From Bradyrhizobium sp. JYMT SZCCT0428 (GTDB lineage Bacteria > Pseudomonadota > Alphaproteobacteria > Rhizobiales > Xanthobacteraceae), in contig NZ_JAFCLS010000058.1 of NCBI RefSeq assembly GCF_018131075.1, forward strand, positions 1-43,760: DNA of 43,760 nt, given 5' to 3'. Below, piece after piece: positions 41,065 through 43,760 of this stretch. The first letter of the stretch is position 1, and every line of letters begins with the position of its first letter. The position numbers and the translations under genes are program-made. Under the pieces are notes generated by a model. That model was given only the letters and a program-made list of their open reading frames with translations, was not told the origin of the DNA and made no database searches.

Positions 41065-41090
41065 CGCCCTACGGGCGGGGCTTTCTTCTT
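41065..41090 (+). terminator. Possible terminator
   Basis: A short GC stem CGCCC/GGGCG around TAC, followed by GGGCTTTCTTCTT. Weak stem length; it could end the transcript of the gene at 40708. Confidence 0.4.
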
Positions 41091-41299
41091 GATGTTAGGA
41101 ACGATCCGGCGCCGCAGGAATCGACTCTGCGCTCTCGGTGACTCCTCAGCCTCCAACCGGGAGAAAACCCCCATTGGGTTGGCGGCCTTTGGTGCAGCGT
41201 GGCGTTCTCCGCGCCGGGGCCGTTTGCGCGATCCGCTTTCCGATAAATGTTCAAAAGTGAACTGAAACACTGCGCGGGCGGGTGGGCTTGAGCGTGGCG

Positions 41300-41491
41300 C
41301 TACGCATCGACCTTTAGCGATTCTGGGATGGATCTCACCCGAGCCCGGACAATACACAGACGACCTCTAATCGCAGAGGCCGAGCGTCTCATGGCCACCG
41401 CTATCGAAAGATACGATCTCCCGCTGTTTCGCAATTCAAGCAGCCGGCGATCGTCTTGCTCCGTCCAAGGCCTATTCCTACTTCCAACCAT
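41300..41491 (-). CDS. Small SANT/Myb-like helix-turn-helix protein
   Basis: A 63-residue protein: MVGSRNRPWTEQDDRRLLEL, RNSGRSYLSIAVAMRRSASA, then IRGRLCIVRAR. Same type as 7512-7712 (RNRHWTVEDGERLK), a compact tri-helical putative DNA-binding domain. It starts 16 bp after the DUF6894 gene on the same strand and may be co-transcribed. The ribosome site is weak; the frame is open upstream to 41557. Confidence 0.7.
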   Translation of the reverse strand: MVGSRNRPWTEQDDRRLLELRNSGRSYLSIAVAMRRSASAIRGRLCIVRARVRSIPESLKVDA

Positions 41492-41507
41492 CGCAAGTTT
41501 CACGGCG

Positions 41508-41720
41508 TCAGGGTGAGAGTGATGCAATCGGCACCTTGCAGAGATCGTTTCCTTCATCGTCCACTACGACTAGGCAACGAGGCGTTTCGCCCACCTCAGC
41601 GGCCATCGCATCCGCAATTTGGTGCGCTTTGGCGATTGCATCCTCGTTATCTCTACAATGGAGGCCACGCGGGTCTGGAATCCGATGTCCATTCGCTAAT
41701 TCAAAATGATAGTGCGGCAT
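41508..41720 (-). CDS. DUF6894 family protein
   Basis: A 70-residue protein: MPHYHFELANGHRIPDPRGL, HCRDNEDAIAKAHQIADAMA, LVVVDDEGNDLCKVPI. The pattern MPxYxFxLxxG...D..G......A...A..IA......V.V.DE.G fits DUF6894, small proteins abundant in Rhizobiales and uncharacterised. The start at 41720 is fixed by the family N-terminus although the frame is open to 41768. Confidence 0.83.
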   Translation of the reverse strand: MPHYHFELANGHRIPDPRGLHCRDNEDAIAKAHQIADAMAAEVGETPRCLVVVDDEGNDLCKVPIASLSP

Positions 41721-42058
41721 TGATGGGAAATGCGGATGCTGGGTTATCGTTCCCCAAGGCGGGCCCAATCGATCAACGCGAATTTCGATTTCAGACGTTC
41801 GTGCCTCCCATCACTCGCTATCGGCGACCCGGATTTGGCGGTGAGGTAGATTCTTCACTGATCCAGTGTGCCGCTCGGCCCGCCCGATACGGGCGAAGGA
41901 TGTCGCCAACACCCGAGGCAACGTACTGCCTATTTCGAGTGGCGCGAGAAACGAGTCTCCGCGCGCCTGGCAACGCCGCACACCTGAGTTCCTGCGTTCA
42001 CAAGTGTACAGACGCTCGCGAACTCTGAGGTCCATATTGGGCCCCGCGTTAAGTCTTG
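41721..42058. other. Region without a recognisable gene
   Basis: Open frames on both strands are unsupported. The stretch leads into a good plus-strand terminator for which no gene is visible, so a plus-strand transcript, perhaps non-coding, may end here. Confidence 0.3.
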
Positions 42059-42096
42059 ACGGCTCCAGTTGCTTCCCCGCGCTGGGGCCGTTTTTT
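42059..42096 (+). terminator. Intrinsic terminator
   Basis: Stem ACGGCTCCA / TGGGGCCGT (one wobble pair), 15-base loop, six T. Strong, but without an assignable gene upstream. Confidence 0.65.
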
Positions 42097-42166
42097 ATAA
42101 AGCGCGTCAGCCAGTTCAGTCGCGGCCAAATAGGAAGCAAGTTTCCTTGTGCACGCGATTGAGTGC

Positions 42167-42265
42167 CTAGCTGAACGCGAGAACGAGCCAACCTGAACAC
42201 AACATCACAAGGGCGGTTACAATTAGCGCGAGGAAACCGTCGGACACGAAGTCATGATTACGCAT
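42167..42265 (-). CDS. Tiny single-helix membrane protein
   Basis: A 32-residue ORF: MRNHDFVSDGFLALIVTALV, MLCSGWLVLAFS. One transmembrane helix fills the C-terminal half. A near-perfect AGGAGGT ribosome site sits 5-6 nt before the ATG at 42265, and an AT-rich patch (42301-42335) upstream may be its promoter. The best-supported microprotein in the window. Confidence 0.72.
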   Translation of the reverse strand: MRNHDFVSDGFLALIVTALVMLCSGWLVLAFS

Positions 42266-42582
42266 GATACACCTCCTGCCGCTGACGGGAGGCTGGTCCG
42301 AATTAATAAAAAATTTCGGAATTATTTGGAGCCGAACTTCCCGAACTAAGGCCCGGCCCAAGACCACTCGATCATGTGGGCTGCGGTATCAAGCTGCCGG
42401 CGCTGGCCTGCCGATCTCGCCGGTACGGCCTTCCGATGGATCGGTGCGACGAGCGTGTTCGGCACGGTCAGACTGGCGCTGGGGCGTTCAGCGCTCAACT
42501 AAAGACTTCATGGCGGCTGGCCCACAGGACGGGCGCGTGGCTTCCCAAGGTGCTATAGTCCCGCGTCAGCGATGGCTGGGGC
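42266..42582. other. Intergenic region between divergent genes
   Basis: It contains the AT-rich patch 42301-42335, likely promoter DNA for the minus-strand microprotein, and the leader of the binding-protein gene at 42583. The recurrent upstream element is absent here. Confidence 0.4.
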
Positions 42583-43599
42583 ATGGGCTGGATGAGACGG
42601 CGCGATTTCATGGCGACACTTGGCGGCGCATCGTTCGCATGGCCGATTGCGGCCCGCGCACAGCAGTCGCGGAAGCAGAACCGTGTCGCGTTCGTTCATT
42701 CCGGTATCCCGGCGGAACAACTCACCGAGTCAGCTGGCCCATTCTGGGTGCGCCGGTTCTACGAGACGCTGCGCAAGTTGGGCGATCGGGAGGGAGACAA
42801 TCTCGTCGTCGAACGCTACTCAGCCGAGGGCCGAACTGACCATTTGACCGCACTCGCCGGTACCATTGTGAGCCGCAAGCCCGACGTCATCGTTACCAAT
42901 CTGCATGCTCTCGTCATCGCCTTCACACAGGCTACTTCGGAGATACCGATCGTCGCGATCGCGGGAACGTCGATCTGGGGAGGATTAGGCAGGAGTCTTG
43001 CGCGCCCTGGTGGAAACCTCACGGGCGTGAGCATCAACGCGGGAAACGAAATCACCGGAAAGCGTTTGGAAATCTTGAAGGAGACAATACCTTCGTTGAC
43101 TAAAGTCGCTTACCTTGCGTCGGCGCGCGGAGCGTGGGAGGACGACGCGGGATCATCGGCTCGCCAAGCTGGAAGCCGCTTGGGCGTGGCTGTGAGCGGG
43201 ATATTCCCTGCCGAGTTCAACGAGATTCAAATCCGGCACACCTTCGATGCGATGACGCAACAACAATTCGAGGCTGTGCTCATCGACGAAGGAGGCGGAT
43301 TTCTGGCGCAACGAGTACTGATCGTTGAATCGGCCGACAAACACCGGGTCCCGATCTGTTATCCGTACCGCGACTATGTGGACTTGGGAGGGCTGATGGC
43401 TTATGCGCCCGATCTCGGCGAACTCGCCCAACGTCTCGCCGATAATGTGCACCAAATTCTCAATGGGGCAAAACCGGGCGACATTCCAATTTATCAGCCC
43501 ACCAGATTTCAGCTGGTCATCAATTTGAAGGCAGCCAAGACGCTTGGCGTGACAATCACACAATCAATAAGCGCTCGGGCTGATGAGGTAATCGAATAA
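42583..43599 (+). CDS. ABC-type substrate-binding protein (ABC_sub_bind), intact
   Basis: A 338-residue periplasmic binding protein: signal region (MGWMRRRDFMATLGGASFAW, ARAQQ), VAFVHSGIPAEQL, EGDNLVVERYSAEGRTD, LARPGGNLTGVSIN, YVDLGGLMAYAPDLGELAQR, ILNGAKPGDIPIYQP, ending ISARADEVIE. All family blocks are in frame. The start may be 42583 or the ATG at 42592 (MRRRDF), both near GGGG. It would feed an ABC importer, but no partner genes are present; ligand unknown. Confidence 0.92.
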   Translation: MGWMRRRDFMATLGGASFAWPIAARAQQSRKQNRVAFVHSGIPAEQLTESAGPFWVRRFYETLRKLGDREGDNLVVERYSAEGRTDHLTALAGTIVSRKPDVIVTNLHALVIAFTQATSEIPIVAIAGTSIWGGLGRSLARPGGNLTGVSINAGNEITGKRLEILKETIPSLTKVAYLASARGAWEDDAGSSARQAGSRLGVAVSGIFPAEFNEIQIRHTFDAMTQQQFEAVLIDEGGGFLAQRVLIVESADKHRVPICYPYRDYVDLGGLMAYAPDLGELAQRLADNVHQILNGAKPGDIPIYQPTRFQLVINLKAAKTLGVTITQSISARADEVIE

Positions 43600-43621
43600 T
43601 CGTGCGAGTCCACTCTTGGCG

Positions 43622-43760
43622 GATTGTGTTGAAAAACTCGGTGTTGAAGCCGACCGTGATCGCTGATTCCTTCCGTCCCGTCTGGGCGGGAGATCGAATC
43701 GATGATGGGTCCGCGGCAGGTTGATCAGGCCCCGCTGTTTTACGAGTTCTCACTTGAGCG
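43622..43760 (-). repeat. Right copy of terminal inverted repeat
   Basis: The last 139 bases, reverse complement of bases 1-139 with one mismatch (43670). It begins 22 bp after the stop codon of the binding-protein gene. No gene of its own. Confidence 0.9.

Noticed and set aside
1..43760. CRISPR array
   Set aside because: No short direct repeats with regular unique spacers were seen; the repeats found are dispersed.
1..43760. Prophage or integrative element
   Set aside because: Only a broken recombinase and a transposase scrap are present; no structural, replication, conjugation or lysis genes.

Overview
The window looks like accessory DNA from an alphaproteobacterium of the Bradyrhizobium / Nitrobacteraceae type. 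The reasons are high GC with strong Shine-Dalgarno sites, a perfect EcfG-type stress promoter (GGAAC-N16-CGTT) in front of a CsbD gene, many tiny proteins of the sort that fill Bradyrhizobium genomes (zinc ribbons, single-helix membrane proteins, DUF3606, DUF6894, a GDCCVFCSYG protein), and many orphan periplasmic binding proteins of the ABC_sub_bind family. These assignments come from remembered family patterns; no search was run.

Layout. 1-3 kb: methyltransferase, then a tricarboxylate-type (TctC/Bug) binding protein diverging from a LysR regulator. 3-5 kb: frameshifted tyrosine recombinase and a broken phosphopantetheinyl transferase. 5-7 kb: DUF3606, transglutaminase-like protein and CsbD. 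7-16 kb: an array of very small genes mixed with gene relics (adhesin pieces, two DNA-ligase relics, a ribbon-helix-helix regulator). 16-21.5 kb: two frameshifted binding-protein genes, then a three-GAF histidine kinase with its single-domain response regulator. 22-24.5 kb: PQQ-type sugar dehydrogenase plus cytochrome c, and a SnoaL-like secreted protein. 24.6-32.3 kb: four more binding-protein loci (two intact, one frameshifted, one internally deleted), a transposase relic, an adenylate-cyclase/TPR protein and a GNAT acetyltransferase. 32.5-42.5 kb: more relics (isochorismatase, IHF-alpha, flavoprotein, Crp-type regulator, DNA ligase, several small genes) among a few intact genes (NYN ribonuclease, CspA, small membrane proteins, DUF6894). 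A last intact binding protein ends at 43.6 kb.

How it works together. The intact units that make functional sense are the LysR/Bug pair, the histidine kinase/response regulator pair, the dehydrogenase/cytochrome pair and the EcfG-controlled stress genes. None of the seven ABC-type binding-protein loci has a permease or ATPase beside it. About twenty loci are broken by nonsense codons, frameshifts or truncation while long neighbouring genes are intact, so the region appears to be decaying rather than badly sequenced.

Most notable structures: (a) a diverged intergenic element of about 75-105 bp in seven copies, six of them 75-125 bp upstream of a gene and in the same orientation; (b) a hairpin element after cspA and, inverted, at 10.9 kb, whose base changes preserve pairing; (c) a 139-bp inverted repeat, one mismatch, forming the exact two ends of the window; (d) two Trp codons changed to TGA in otherwise well-kept genes. 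No tRNA, rRNA or CRISPR array was seen.
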